The notes beneath the pieces are model-generated. The model had not been told where the DNA came from, searched no databases, and saw nothing but the letters and a program-made list of their open reading frames with translations. Below are positions 34,716 through 43,549 of a DNA stretch of 64,000 nucleotides, piece by piece. The position numbers and the translations under genes were made by a program. Every line of letters starts with the position of its first letter. Positions within the stretch are counted from its first letter, which is position 1. This DNA comes from Kocuria sp. TGY1127_2 (GTDB lineage Bacteria > Actinomycetota > Actinomycetes > Actinomycetales > Micrococcaceae), in NCBI RefSeq assembly GCF_013394385.1, contig NZ_AP022834.1, forward strand, positions 62,001 through 126,000. The letters are read 5' to 3'.

Positions 34716-36314
34716 ATGAGGATGACGAAGACGTCAGACGATGTGATCGAGAGCGTTCCGCTCAACCGCTTCTACCGTGCTCTGAGCGCCATTGAAAGGG
34801 CAGGCAACAGGCTTCCGCATCCTTTTTGGCTATTCGTCATTCTCATCGTTGCCTTGGGGGCGGTGAGTGCCGTCCTTGCCTCTTTGGACGTGAAGGTCAC
34901 GCTTCCCTCCTCGGGAGACACGGCTGCCGTGAAGAGCCTATTTTCTGTGGAAGGCGCCCAGTACGCGATCAAGAATGCGTTGAGGAATTATGCGACGTTC
35001 CCGCCGTTGGCGATGGTCGTCGTCGTTCTCCTGGGCGTCAGTGTCGCCGAACGTAGTGGGCTCCTGACCGCGCTTCTTCGAAGTACCGTTGGCCGCCTTC
35101 CCAAACGCCTGCTGACCTTCGCGATCGCCTTCAGCTCCATGACCGCGCACATCATGAGCGATTCTGCGTATTTGGTCATGATTCCGCTGGGAGCCCTCGC
35201 CTTCCGCGCAGCCGGACGTAGCCCGGTCCTGGGTCTCATGGTCGCTTATGCGGCCACGGCCGTCGGCTTCAATGCGAGCCCATTGGTTACGCCACAGGAT
35301 GCCATTCGGTCGTCTCTGTCGACGGCGGCGGCTCAGATCGTCGATCCGGACTACGTGATGACTCCGGTCGCGACCTACTTCTTCACCGCCACGTCATCGG
35401 TCGTTCTCGCGGCCGCGATTGCCATAGTCGTGGATCGCGTCCTCGCTCGCAGACCCGAATTCTCCTCTTCTCAGCTGGATGGGGATTTCGAAGTAGCCGA
35501 CAAATTGTTCAACACCGATACTGCGGACAGCACCACGGCCTCGATCGGCACGATCAAGCTCTCGAAGACCGAGATGCGCGCCATCGCGGCCACGGCGGTG
35601 GTCTTCGCGGTCTGCGTCGTCGTGATCGTCCTGATGCTGCTGCCCGGATCGCCTTTCCGCGGCGAGAACGGTGGACTACTCGACTCGTACGTCGTCGAGT
35701 ACATAGCGATATTCATCTCGATCATCTTTGCGCTCATGGGTATCACCTACGGCAGGATCACAGGCACGATCCCCCGGCTGGGCGACGTGCCGCCTGCTAT
35801 GGCCGAGGGCGTGCGTTCTCTGGCGCCCGTGCTCGTGCTCTTCTTCGTCGTCGCCCAGTTCCTGAGCTACTTCACGTGGACGAATATCGGCTCCGTCATC
35901 AGCGTCAACGGCGCAGACCTGCTCCGCTCGCTCCAGGCGCCGCACCTGGTCATTCTGCTGACCATCATCTTCTCGATCTGCATCCTCAACATGCTGATCA
36001 CGAGCGGATCGGCAATGTGGTCGATCCTTGCCCCCGTGGTTGTTCCGCTGGTCATGTACGTCGGGATGACCCCGGAAGCCGCGACGGTCGCATTCATGAT
36101 CGGCGACTCGGTCACCAACTGCATAACACCGCTCAACGGCTATTTCGTACTCGCTCTCGGCTTTGTCCAGCAATTTCGCAAGGGGGCAGGTATCGGAACC
36201 CAGCTCTCGTTCACGATTCCGATCGCGGGCGTCGTGTTGATCGTATGGATCGTGCTCTTTGTCCTGTGGTACTTGCTCGGCATCCCCCTCGGTCCGGGCG
36301 TACCCATCCGCTGA
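34716..36314 (+). CDS. AbgT family transporter
   Basis: About 532 residues, strongly hydrophobic with 11 or more helices. IERAGNRLPHPFWLF at the N-terminus, SDSAYLVMIPLGALAF and FNASPLVTPQDA match the AbgT family, which carries p-aminobenzoyl-glutamate and, in some members, sulfonamides. The start may be ATG 34716 or ATG 34722; AAGGCG suits the latter better. The opine-dehydrogenase-like gene follows after 61 bases, so the pair probably forms one uptake and conversion unit. Confidence 0.88.
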   Translation: MRMTKTSDDVIESVPLNRFYRALSAIERAGNRLPHPFWLFVILIVALGAVSAVLASLDVKVTLPSSGDTAAVKSLFSVEGAQYAIKNALRNYATFPPLAMVVVVLLGVSVAERSGLLTALLRSTVGRLPKRLLTFAIAFSSMTAHIMSDSAYLVMIPLGALAFRAAGRSPVLGLMVAYAATAVGFNASPLVTPQDAIRSSLSTAAAQIVDPDYVMTPVATYFFTATSSVVLAAAIAIVVDRVLARRPEFSSSQLDGDFEVADKLFNTDTADSTTASIGTIKLSKTEMRAIAATAVVFAVCVVVIVLMLLPGSPFRGENGGLLDSYVVEYIAIFISIIFALMGITYGRITGTIPRLGDVPPAMAEGVRSLAPVLVLFFVVAQFLSYFTWTNIGSVISVNGADLLRSLQAPHLVILLTIIFSICILNMLITSGSAMWSILAPVVVPLVMYVGMTPEAATVAFMIGDSVTNCITPLNGYFVLALGFVQQFRKGAGIGTQLSFTIPIAGVVLIVWIVLFVLWYLLGIPLGPGVPIR

Positions 36315-36375
36315 TCACCCCATTCATGTCAGGGACGGCAGATCGCCGTTCGCACCACCACCGTAAGGATTTCCC

Positions 36376-37461
36376 ATGGGAAGCATTGCAGTAATCGGAG
36401 CAGGCAACGTCGGCCAGGCGATGGCCGGCCATATGAAACTGAACGGCCACGATGTCCGTGTCTATTCACGCTTCGAACGGGACTACGCTGCGATTGAGCA
36501 GCGCGGAGGCATTACCCTTTCCGGCGAGATAGAGGGTACGGCGGTACCGGATCTGTTGACGACGGACCTCGCGCTCGCGATCGACGGAGTGGACGTGGTC
36601 GTCGTGGCCGCACCCGCATTCGCGCACCCATACCTGTCCGAATCACTCGCCGACGTGCTGGAACCCGACCAACTGGTCATCTTCCAGCCGGGGGTGCTCG
36701 GCAGCGCGCTCGAGCTCATGAGGAAGACAAGGTTGGCCGAACGAGAGCCCGGAATCGTCGCCGAGACCTCGACCAGCCTGTACACCTGTAGACTCCGCGG
36801 GCCGGCCCAGGTATACGTCGGTGCCATCAAGAACGCGGTACCGATGTCTGCCATTCCCAATCGCCAGACGGCCACTGTACTCGCCCGACTGGAGCCGTTC
36901 TTCGGCCGGCGCTACGTCGACGGCGGGGACACCCTTGCTGTCGGTCTCACGAATATCAATCCCGTCTACCACGTGCCTCCCGCAATCTTGAACTTCAAGA
37001 CGGTCGAGGATGCTGCGCGCCTGCCGCAGCACACACTCGTCACCCCTCGGATCGGAGAGGTAATCAACGAGCTCGACGAGGAACGCATTGCATTCGGCCG
37101 TGCTCTGGGCGTGCAGCTGCCAACCTTCTGGAATTTCCTCGAAACATCGTATGGGGTCAATGAGGGTAGCTTCGTCGAGAGGGTGATCGGTGGATACGGT
37201 CGTCAGGCTTTCCCGGAACCGGACTCCCTCGAGCACCGCTACTTCGTCGAGGACATTCCCTTCGGTCTTCTCACATGGAGTTCGATCGCGTCGCAGATAG
37301 GCATCGCCATGCCCCTCACCGACTCTTTCGTACACATCAGTCAGGTTCTCTGCGGCCGCGATTGGGAACTTGCGGGACGCACGGCATCGACCTTGGGCCT
37401 CCTCGGTGGCGACGCCGAGGCCATCAAGGGGGCGTTCGTCTCCGGTGAGTTCCCCGAATGA
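36376..37461 (+). CDS. NAD/NADP octopine/nopaline dehydrogenase family protein
   Basis: About 361 residues. The Rossmann motif IAVIGAGNVGQAMAGH opens the protein, and the C-terminal all-helical domain contains TNINPVYHVPPAILNF, with the catalytic histidine region of opine dehydrogenases. The family links an amino acid and a keto acid reductively, or the reverse. ATG 36376 has AAGGAT 5 bases upstream. Its place behind an AbgT-type transporter and GntR regulator suggests catabolism of an imported N-substituted amino acid. Confidence 0.85.
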   Translation: MGSIAVIGAGNVGQAMAGHMKLNGHDVRVYSRFERDYAAIEQRGGITLSGEIEGTAVPDLLTTDLALAIDGVDVVVVAAPAFAHPYLSESLADVLEPDQLVIFQPGVLGSALELMRKTRLAEREPGIVAETSTSLYTCRLRGPAQVYVGAIKNAVPMSAIPNRQTATVLARLEPFFGRRYVDGGDTLAVGLTNINPVYHVPPAILNFKTVEDAARLPQHTLVTPRIGEVINELDEERIAFGRALGVQLPTFWNFLETSYGVNEGSFVERVIGGYGRQAFPEPDSLEHRYFVEDIPFGLLTWSSIASQIGIAMPLTDSFVHISQVLCGRDWELAGRTASTLGLLGGDAEAIKGAFVSGEFPE

Positions 37462-37503
37462 GCCGGGCCGCACGCAATCCAAACGCCGCTGCGGCCGCTC
37501 ACG

Positions 37504-37752
37504 TCAGGGCGTGTCGCGTATTGTTCCCGGCTCCGCGTTTCGCGTCTCGTTCTCGCGGCGTACGAGCTTCTCACCGATGCTGTCGAACATCATTCCAGCG
37601 GATGCGGCGATGAAGATCCAGGTCCCTGCATCCATAAGCCCCGGCGAGAGAAAGAAGATACTCCCGAGAACGAAGAGCGTATTACCGATCAGGCCGATCC
37701 AACGGTGGAACCAAGGGAAATCGTGTGCAAGCTTGCCGATGGTCCATCGCAT
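37504..37752 (-). CDS. YrhK-like small membrane protein
   Basis: About 82 residues with two membrane segments (WIGLIGNTLFVLGSIFFLSP and WIFIAASAGMMFDSIGEKL), typical of the YrhK domain, whose function is unknown. ATG 37752 is preferred because AAAGGGG lies 8 bases upstream; an ATG two codons earlier is too close to it. A charged tail with several Arg/Glu follows the second helix. Confidence 0.7.
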   Translation of the reverse strand: MRWTIGKLAHDFPWFHRWIGLIGNTLFVLGSIFFLSPGLMDAGTWIFIAASAGMMFDSIGEKLVRRENETRNAEPGTIRDTP

Positions 37753-37926
37753 CTTCATCGCCCCTTTCGTGACAGATCCCGATTGGCCCCCATGGTAAGC
37801 AGCCGGATCGGTCCTCGTCACGGTATCGGAATCAACAGCAGGTTCATGGAGGGACGATCCAAGGTCATGAGAAACCACGATGAAGACTCTCCGCGAAACT
37901 GCAACAGTCGCCGGCCGGGCGGGCTG

Positions 37927-38835
37927 TCAGGCCTCGACGCTTTCCTTGGTGTTCGAAGGTTCTTCGCGTTTGTCGGAGAGTTCTTTGCGGACCACCCATA
38001 CCAAGGCGACGGCCCACAGGGCCGCGATGGTCAGCAGGATGACCGCGTAGGCTGCGCCCGGCAGAACCGCATTGACGGCGTCGACCTTCAGCAGGGTGTG
38101 GGCGTTGGTGAAGATGATGAGTCCGCCCGCACCAACGGCCAAGAGTCGAGGAGCCAGCAAACGGACCAGCCATGCTGCTATGGGCGCGGCGATCACGCCC
38201 CCGATCAACAGCGCGAGGACAAACGGCAGGTTGATGCCTTGATGCCCCATGGCCATGAGGAATCCTGCCGAAGCGCCCAGACTCACCACGAACTCGGAGG
38301 CATCGATCGAGCCGATGACTTTGCGCGGCTGAATTTTGCCGGATGCGAGGAGCGTTGGGGTTCCCACGGGGCCCCAACCGCCTCCGCCGATCGCATCCAT
38401 GAACCCTGCGACCATCGCGAGCGGAACGAGCAAAAAGCCTGGGACCTTGCCGGAGAAACTCGGGCGACGGTTTGGTATGCGCAAGAACCGCCACACCACG
38501 TAGATCCCGAGAAGCAACAAGAGGGCTGACATGACGGGCTCGGCGCCATCGCCCGAAGCCGTGAGAACGTTGGCGCCGAAGAATGCGGCAATTCCACCCG
38601 GAACGGCCATGAAGCCGACGACGCGCCAGTCAATATTGCCGAACCGCCAGTGCGACGCTCCCGAAGCGAGCGTCGTACCAATTTCCGCGAGGTGGACGGT
38701 AGCCGAGACCGACGCCGGCGCAAGCCCTGCGGTCAGGAGCAACGTCGAGGATGTCACGCCATAGGCCATCCCCAGCGAGCCGTCCACGAGCTGCGCGGCA
38801 AGTCCGATTAAACCCAAAAGGATCAACGTACGCAT
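37927..38835 (-). CDS. TauE/SafE family sulfite exporter-like protein
   Basis: About 302 residues with eight or nine helices. The family pattern is visible in AAQLVDGSLGMAYGVTSSTL near the start and DAIGGGGWGPVGTPTLL in the second half. TauE/SafE proteins move small organic or inorganic sulfur anions such as sulfite or sulfoacetate. A GGAGCGG precedes the ATG at 38835. It is a single gene, with no sulfur-metabolism partner next to it. Confidence 0.87.
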   Translation of the reverse strand: MRTLILLGLIGLAAQLVDGSLGMAYGVTSSTLLLTAGLAPASVSATVHLAEIGTTLASGASHWRFGNIDWRVVGFMAVPGGIAAFFGANVLTASGDGAEPVMSALLLLLGIYVVWRFLRIPNRRPSFSGKVPGFLLVPLAMVAGFMDAIGGGGWGPVGTPTLLASGKIQPRKVIGSIDASEFVVSLGASAGFLMAMGHQGINLPFVLALLIGGVIAAPIAAWLVRLLAPRLLAVGAGGLIIFTNAHTLLKVDAVNAVLPGAAYAVILLTIAALWAVALVWVVRKELSDKREEPSNTKESVEA

Positions 38836-39010
38836 GGTCCGCTCCAGAGATCGAGGTATTCAAGTTCGATCACTCTATGGAGCGGTTGCGGGACCCCTCA
38901 AAGGATGCGTCGTGGCGTGTACCTAGGTGACACCGCATTGCGACTGGCATCAACACATTTCACCGGCCGTCATACAATCACCGTTCCGACCCCAGGGGCC
39001 TTGGACGATC

Positions 39011-39799
39011 TCAGGAAGTTTGGTCGAGAATCGTGCGGATGTACTCCGCCGTGGTCTCGACGATGACGTCTGTGGCGTCCTTGACCTCTTGCGGAGAGTA
39101 GCCGAATGAGGCCGAGTGTCGGGCCCACTCGTGCATGGCCAGGTCGTTCCACGAATCCCCGACGGAAAAGGTCTCGTACCGATCACCCAAATGCGCATCG
39201 TCGAGCCATTTGAGACCTGTGCCTTTGGTGCAGTCCGGCGGCACGATATCCAGGAAGTCCTGATTTCTGTGGCAATCGACCTGACCCCGGAAGTTGTTCC
39301 GGATCCACGCTTGGATTCGTTCGATTGCGGCGTCGTCGTTCTCTATCCACAAGGGGATGCCCACGAACTCATGATCTGGAATTTCAGAGAGTTTCATGGG
39401 CTGGAAATAGGCGAGGATAGAACTCGATTTCTCGCCGGTGGTCGAGGGGAATTGCACGTCATCGGGGGAGTCTAACGTCGTCCCGTAGACGGCAACGCCC
39501 TCTTCCGTCGTCATAGTCTCGACGATCCGTTGCACCGTCTCGTTGGGCAAGGTGTGGCTCATGAGCACGGTGAAGTCGGCATCCGTGACCGCACCACCCG
39601 TGTACAAGACGTAGTAGTCGAACCGGAGGCCGGTGCCGTTCAGTGCGTGCCGGGTTGCAGCAATCGATTTTCCCGTGGCGCACACCGCAAGATTGCCCGC
39701 CTCTTGCCAGTCGTGGATCGCGTCGATGCTGTTCTGGGCGATTTTTCCGTCAAAGACGAGCGTGCCGTCCAAGTCGAAAGCCATGAGCTTCGGCGCCAT
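39011..39799 (-). CDS. HAD family hydrolase, Cof type
   Basis: About 262 residues. Motif I is FDLDGTLVFDG (nucleophile and acid Asp), and motif IV is VGDSWNDLAMHEWA. The middle cap domain and length fit the Cof/YidA group of sugar-phosphate or nucleotide phosphatases. AAGGAG lies 6 bases before the ATG at 39799. It has no operon partner. Confidence 0.85.
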   Translation of the reverse strand: MAPKLMAFDLDGTLVFDGKIAQNSIDAIHDWQEAGNLAVCATGKSIAATRHALNGTGLRFDYYVLYTGGAVTDADFTVLMSHTLPNETVQRIVETMTTEEGVAVYGTTLDSPDDVQFPSTTGEKSSSILAYFQPMKLSEIPDHEFVGIPLWIENDDAAIERIQAWIRNNFRGQVDCHRNQDFLDIVPPDCTKGTGLKWLDDAHLGDRYETFSVGDSWNDLAMHEWARHSASFGYSPQEVKDATDVIVETTAEYIRTILDQTS

Positions 39800-40032
39800 G
39801 AAGACTCCTTAGTGGGGTGGGTCCGAAAATGCCTCTCACCACTCTACGGCTCCGCGGTGCGCTCCCGCCCATCCTCAGGCTTCGTGCGCTCCCTCGGATG
39901 ACCAGGTGAAATACAACACATGATGTTCTGTCGGCCGGTAAGCTCCACACCGAGGCCTCTGCCAAGGCGTGGCAATCGGCACGGACACACGATGACGATA
40001 TCGGATGTCAGGGAATCGACGAGGGAGACACT

Positions 40033-40863
40033 ATGGACAAGAGCGCGGGTCGGACGGAACTTCCCGAATTGGCAACTGCGGAGGCCTATTACGAGGACCG
40101 AGGAGATGGAAACTTCCGTTCCTCGATTCACGCCCAAGGGGCATGGAACGAGCACGAGCAGCACATGGCTCCGGCGTCCGGGATCATAGCCCACTGTCTC
40201 GCACGACATGAGCCGCGAGAAGATATGCGCATTGCCCGCATCAGTTTCGAGATTCTCGGCCTCATCCCGGGCGGTGACTTCGAGATCGTGACATCGACTG
40301 TTCGCCCCGGCAAGACCATTGAACTCGTTCAGGCGGAGTTGGCCGCCGGCGGTCGCGTGGCCATTCGAGCCACGGCGTGGAGGCTCACCACCTCCGACAC
40401 CTCTGCTATTGCCGCGACCGAAGATCCGAGCCTCCCCCTGCGAGCAGAATGTGCGAGGTGGAATGGCTACGAGGAATGGCCTGGAGGATTCATTCGTTCG
40501 ATCGAGGCAGTGCAGGCCCCGGGGCATCGGCCAGGCAGGGGGAAGGCCTGGATTCGCCCCACGGTTCCCTTGGTCGACGGCGTTGATTCCCCAGACTGGG
40601 TGAGACTGCTCGGCGTCGTCGACGCCACCAACGGGATCGCAACCCGGGTTCCGGCCGGCGCCTCGAGCTGGTTGTTCCCGAACGTCGACCTGCAAATCCA
40701 CATGTATCGCGAGCCCAGGGGCGAGTGGCTGGGCATCGACAATTCCGTGACCTTCGGTGCGGACGGAATTGGTCTGACGTCCTCGATCCTTCACGACGAG
40801 CAAGGGCCCTTCGGGAGATCGGAACAGATTCTGACCTTGAGAAAGGGACCCAACCAGTCCTGA
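40033..40863 (+). CDS. acyl-CoA thioesterase family protein (double hotdog)
   Basis: About 276 residues resembling TesB-like thioesterase-fold proteins. The first hotdog has MAPASGIIAHCLARHEP and RISFEILGLIPGGDFEI; the second ends with DLQIHMYREPRGEWLGIDNS and GIGLTSSILHDEQGPFG. It would hydrolyse acyl-CoAs. GAGGGAGA precedes ATG 40033. A weak terminator follows the gene. The 233 bases upstream (39800-40032) contain nothing I can identify. Confidence 0.8.
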   Translation: MDKSAGRTELPELATAEAYYEDRGDGNFRSSIHAQGAWNEHEQHMAPASGIIAHCLARHEPREDMRIARISFEILGLIPGGDFEIVTSTVRPGKTIELVQAELAAGGRVAIRATAWRLTTSDTSAIAATEDPSLPLRAECARWNGYEEWPGGFIRSIEAVQAPGHRPGRGKAWIRPTVPLVDGVDSPDWVRLLGVVDATNGIATRVPAGASSWLFPNVDLQIHMYREPRGEWLGIDNSVTFGADGIGLTSSILHDEQGPFGRSEQILTLRKGPNQS

Positions 40864-40910
40864 TCGTCCGGTCAAGAAAGCCAAAATATTAGTATTTAAG
40901 ATGAATTTTA

Positions 40911-40931
40911 CCCCGAAATCACGGGTTTTTT
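40911..40931 (+). terminator. Rho-independent terminator
   Basis: CCCCG-AAATCA-CGGG followed directly by TTTTTT. The stem is only 4 bp, but the T-run and AT-rich surroundings support termination after the thioesterase gene. Confidence 0.5.
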
Positions 40932-41129
40932 CAGCGTTGGGGACAAACTGAAATTTCGGATCCTTAAATTTTGAGGTACTATGGATTTTGCCGACCCGCG
41001 GGACACTCCTCGTGTGCTCCTGGTGGTTCGGAGGTCTTCAGGCGATTGTCCGAGACCTCGTAACCTCCGCGTGATCGGCCTGCTGACTGTGCGTCAGCAT
41101 TCCACTCACCTCATAGTCAGGAACACACC

Positions 41130-42509
41130 GTGAAAAAGTCCGCGAAATTCTGCACCGTCGCCACGCTGGTCGGTGCCTTAGCCTTTGGCGGAGCAGCAGC
41201 CGCCAACGCTCACGGCTACATCGGCAACTCGAAGTCCGACGTCACCGCTCGAGCGGCCATGAAGTCAAACACCAACCTCGGTCCAGTCCAGTACGAGCCG
41301 CAGTCCATTGAGGCGCCCAAGGGGTTCAGCCTTGATGCCTCCACGGGAGGGCCCGCAGACGGAAAGCTTGCTTCCGCCGGGACGGACATCGCCAAGAACC
41401 TGGACGAGCAGTCCCCGGATCGTTGGAAGGAAAACGAAGTCAACGCGGGGCAGACCATTAGTATGGGCTGGGAGTACACGGCCATGCACCCGACGTCGAA
41501 GTGGCACTACTACATCACCAAGAACGGTTGGGACCAGAACTCTCCCCTCAAACGCTCTGAGCTGCAGCCGCTTGCAACGGTCCAGCACGATGGAACGCTG
41601 CCCACCGAGGGCACAGTCCACCAAATGAAGCTTCCCGCTGATCACACTGGCGATCACGTGATCTATGCCGTGTGGGATGTCGCCGACACCTCCAATGCGT
41701 TCTACAACACGGTGGACGTCCACATCAACGGCGACGCCGAACCGGAGAAACCGGATACTGAAGCTCCGTCCGCCCCATCCAGCCTCACCGCGAACAACGT
41801 GACCTCCACGGGCGTCCAGCTCACGTGGAAGGAGTCCACGGATAATGTCGACGTCGACCATTACGAGATCCAACGCCGCACCAAGGGCGGAGACTTCAAG
41901 AAAGTCGGTTCAACCGCCGGCACCTCATTCAAAGATAAGGACCTGACCGCCTCGACGGCCTATGACTACCGCGTTGTAGCCTTCGACGCTGCGGGCAATG
42001 CCTCCGATCCCGGCACCCTGTCCGTGACCACGAAGAATGAAGACGTCAACCCTGGCCCGGATACAGAAGCACCTTCGGCGCCTTCGCACGTGCATTCGAT
42101 GGGCACCACGGCCAACAGCGTCGATCTGATGTGGAGCAAAGCTGATGACAACGTCGGCATCGACCACTACGAGATCCAGCGCGCCATCAGCGGGGGAGAA
42201 TTTGCAGCGATCGGAACCACGGACAAGACCTCGCACATGGACGAAGGGCTGAACGCTTCGACGAGCTACGACTACCGAGTTGTCGCTGTCGATGCCGCGG
42301 GCAACGAATCGCCGTCCAGCGAGGTATTCACTGTCCGCACCCGCGATGACAGCACGCCGGAGACCGAACAGTGGTCATCCACTGCCGCCTACAAGAAGGG
42401 CGACCGCGTCTTGCACAACGGATCCGTTTTCGAGGCCGTCCAGGATTACCAGGGGCACGGAGATCCGACGTGGATCAATGCCCTCTCTTTGTGGAAGAAG
42501 ATCGGCTGA
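41130..42509 (+). CDS. secreted AA10 lytic polysaccharide monooxygenase with FnIII and chitin-binding domains
   Basis: About 459 residues. A signal peptide ends ANA before His28, so the mature chain starts HGYIGN with the N-terminal copper histidine. The second copper ligand is probably His120 in YTAMHPTSKWHYYITKNGW. Two fibronectin III domains follow (each with the pattern DHYEIQR and YDYRVVA.DAAGN), then a short CBM5/12-like chitin-binding module with WSSTAAYKKGDRVLHNG. The enzyme oxidatively cuts chitin or cellulose outside the cell; the binding module favours chitin. The AT-rich 260 bases upstream probably hold its promoter. Confidence 0.9.
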   Translation: MKKSAKFCTVATLVGALAFGGAAAANAHGYIGNSKSDVTARAAMKSNTNLGPVQYEPQSIEAPKGFSLDASTGGPADGKLASAGTDIAKNLDEQSPDRWKENEVNAGQTISMGWEYTAMHPTSKWHYYITKNGWDQNSPLKRSELQPLATVQHDGTLPTEGTVHQMKLPADHTGDHVIYAVWDVADTSNAFYNTVDVHINGDAEPEKPDTEAPSAPSSLTANNVTSTGVQLTWKESTDNVDVDHYEIQRRTKGGDFKKVGSTAGTSFKDKDLTASTAYDYRVVAFDAAGNASDPGTLSVTTKNEDVNPGPDTEAPSAPSHVHSMGTTANSVDLMWSKADDNVGIDHYEIQRAISGGEFAAIGTTDKTSHMDEGLNASTSYDYRVVAVDAAGNESPSSEVFTVRTRDDSTPETEQWSSTAAYKKGDRVLHNGSVFEAVQDYQGHGDPTWINALSLWKKIG

Positions 42510-42537
42510 CATCGATCGGTGCATGCCCCACGCCTGA

Positions 42538-42566
42538 CCCGAGGTCCCAGCATCTGGGCCCTCGGG
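42538..42566 (+). terminator. hairpin after the LPMO gene
   Basis: CCCGAGGTCCCA (42538-42549) pairs with TGGGCCCTCGGG (42555-42566) with one mismatch and a 5-base loop. No T-tract follows. Confidence 0.5.
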
Positions 42567-42691
42567 CAAGCAAGGGGCGTTGAGGCCGGATAGCACGCAT
42601 GAGCTGTCTTAGGTGTCATTTCATGAGCGACTGAGCTATCTGGCCCGACCGCCTTCGGGCTTTCACCGACGGTGGGATGAGTTTCCTCCGG

Positions 42692-42697
42692 TATAAT
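42692..42697 (+). promoter_or_regulatory. -10 box of the GntR gene
   Basis: A perfect TATAAT lies 45 bases before ATG 42737. It would start transcription near 42704. No good -35 is visible, so it may depend on an activator. Confidence 0.45.
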
Positions 42698-42736
42698 CTG
42701 AAGTATCACAGCATGAACAGAAGTATGGGGGAATTC

Positions 42737-43411
42737 ATGCCGATTCCGGGGGGCTCGAAGGGCGGACCAGTAAAACGCACACTACTGCGGGATACCGTGT
42801 TCCAACGTCTGCGAGAGGCTATTCTCGACGGCACGCTTCAGCCCGGCGAAAGACTCAATGACGACGAGATCCAGAAGTGGCTCGGCGTCTCAAGGACTCC
42901 CGTCCGAGATGCCCTCAACGAGTTGAGTCACGTGGGACTAGTCGAGATGTCGCCCAACCGGTACACGAGGGTTGCGGTTCCGCGGGAAGAGGAAGCGCTC
43001 GCGGCTCTTCAAACCTTAGGGGTCATCATGGGCGGTGTCGTCCGTCTTGCCGTGCCCAGGTTGGACGATGGCGCGAGGAAAAAGGTCATCAAGCAGGCCA
43101 AGGTCGTCGTCGCGCATCTGAGGGCCGACGACGGCGAGAGCACCAATGATGCTGCCGTCAAGCTCTGGAGGAGCCTGATGAGCGAGTGCGGTAACCCGCT
43201 TCTGCTCAGCCTCTGCGAGCAAACCATCGACGGCCTAGCATTCAAGCTGCGCGTCGCGACGATCGACAAACTCTTCGACTTCGACGCTCACGCCGACATG
43301 TTCGAAGAGTTCATTCAGAAGATCGAGGCCAATGACGCCATCGGAGCCGAACTCGTCGTCGAGCTGATTCATCTTCTTCAAGCAAGTAACGAAGACTCCG
43401 TTTCTTCCTAA
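42737..43411 (+). CDS. GntR family transcriptional regulator
   Basis: About 224 residues. The winged helix includes LREAILDGTLQPGERLNDDE and WLGVSRTPVRDALNELSHVG; the C-terminal part is helical and FCD-like but short of clear metal ligands. ATG 42737 has GGGGGA upstream and lies behind the -10 box, so the upstream in-frame starts within the promoter are unlikely. Its target is not evident; the LPMO gene upstream and the convergent protease are candidates. Confidence 0.8.
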   Translation: MPIPGGSKGGPVKRTLLRDTVFQRLREAILDGTLQPGERLNDDEIQKWLGVSRTPVRDALNELSHVGLVEMSPNRYTRVAVPREEEALAALQTLGVIMGGVVRLAVPRLDDGARKKVIKQAKVVVAHLRADDGESTNDAAVKLWRSLMSECGNPLLLSLCEQTIDGLAFKLRVATIDKLFDFDAHADMFEEFIQKIEANDAIGAELVVELIHLLQASNEDSVSS

Positions 43412-43467
43412 GACCTCCCGGATATGAGTTGTGAGAACCGGAACCGTGAGGAATCTCCGAGATGAAG

Positions 43468-43510
43468 CACGTCGCCCGGCCATACCGTCGAGGTATGGCC
43501 GGGCGACGTG
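43468..43510. terminator. strong bidirectional terminator hairpin
   Basis: A perfect 19-bp stem (CACGTCGCCCGGCCATACC / GGTATGGCCGGGCGACGTG) with a 5-base loop separates the convergent GntR and subtilase genes. Confidence 0.75.
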
Positions 43511-43549
43511 TCTTCAGAGATCGAAGTCTTGGGCGGGGCTAGGACACCT

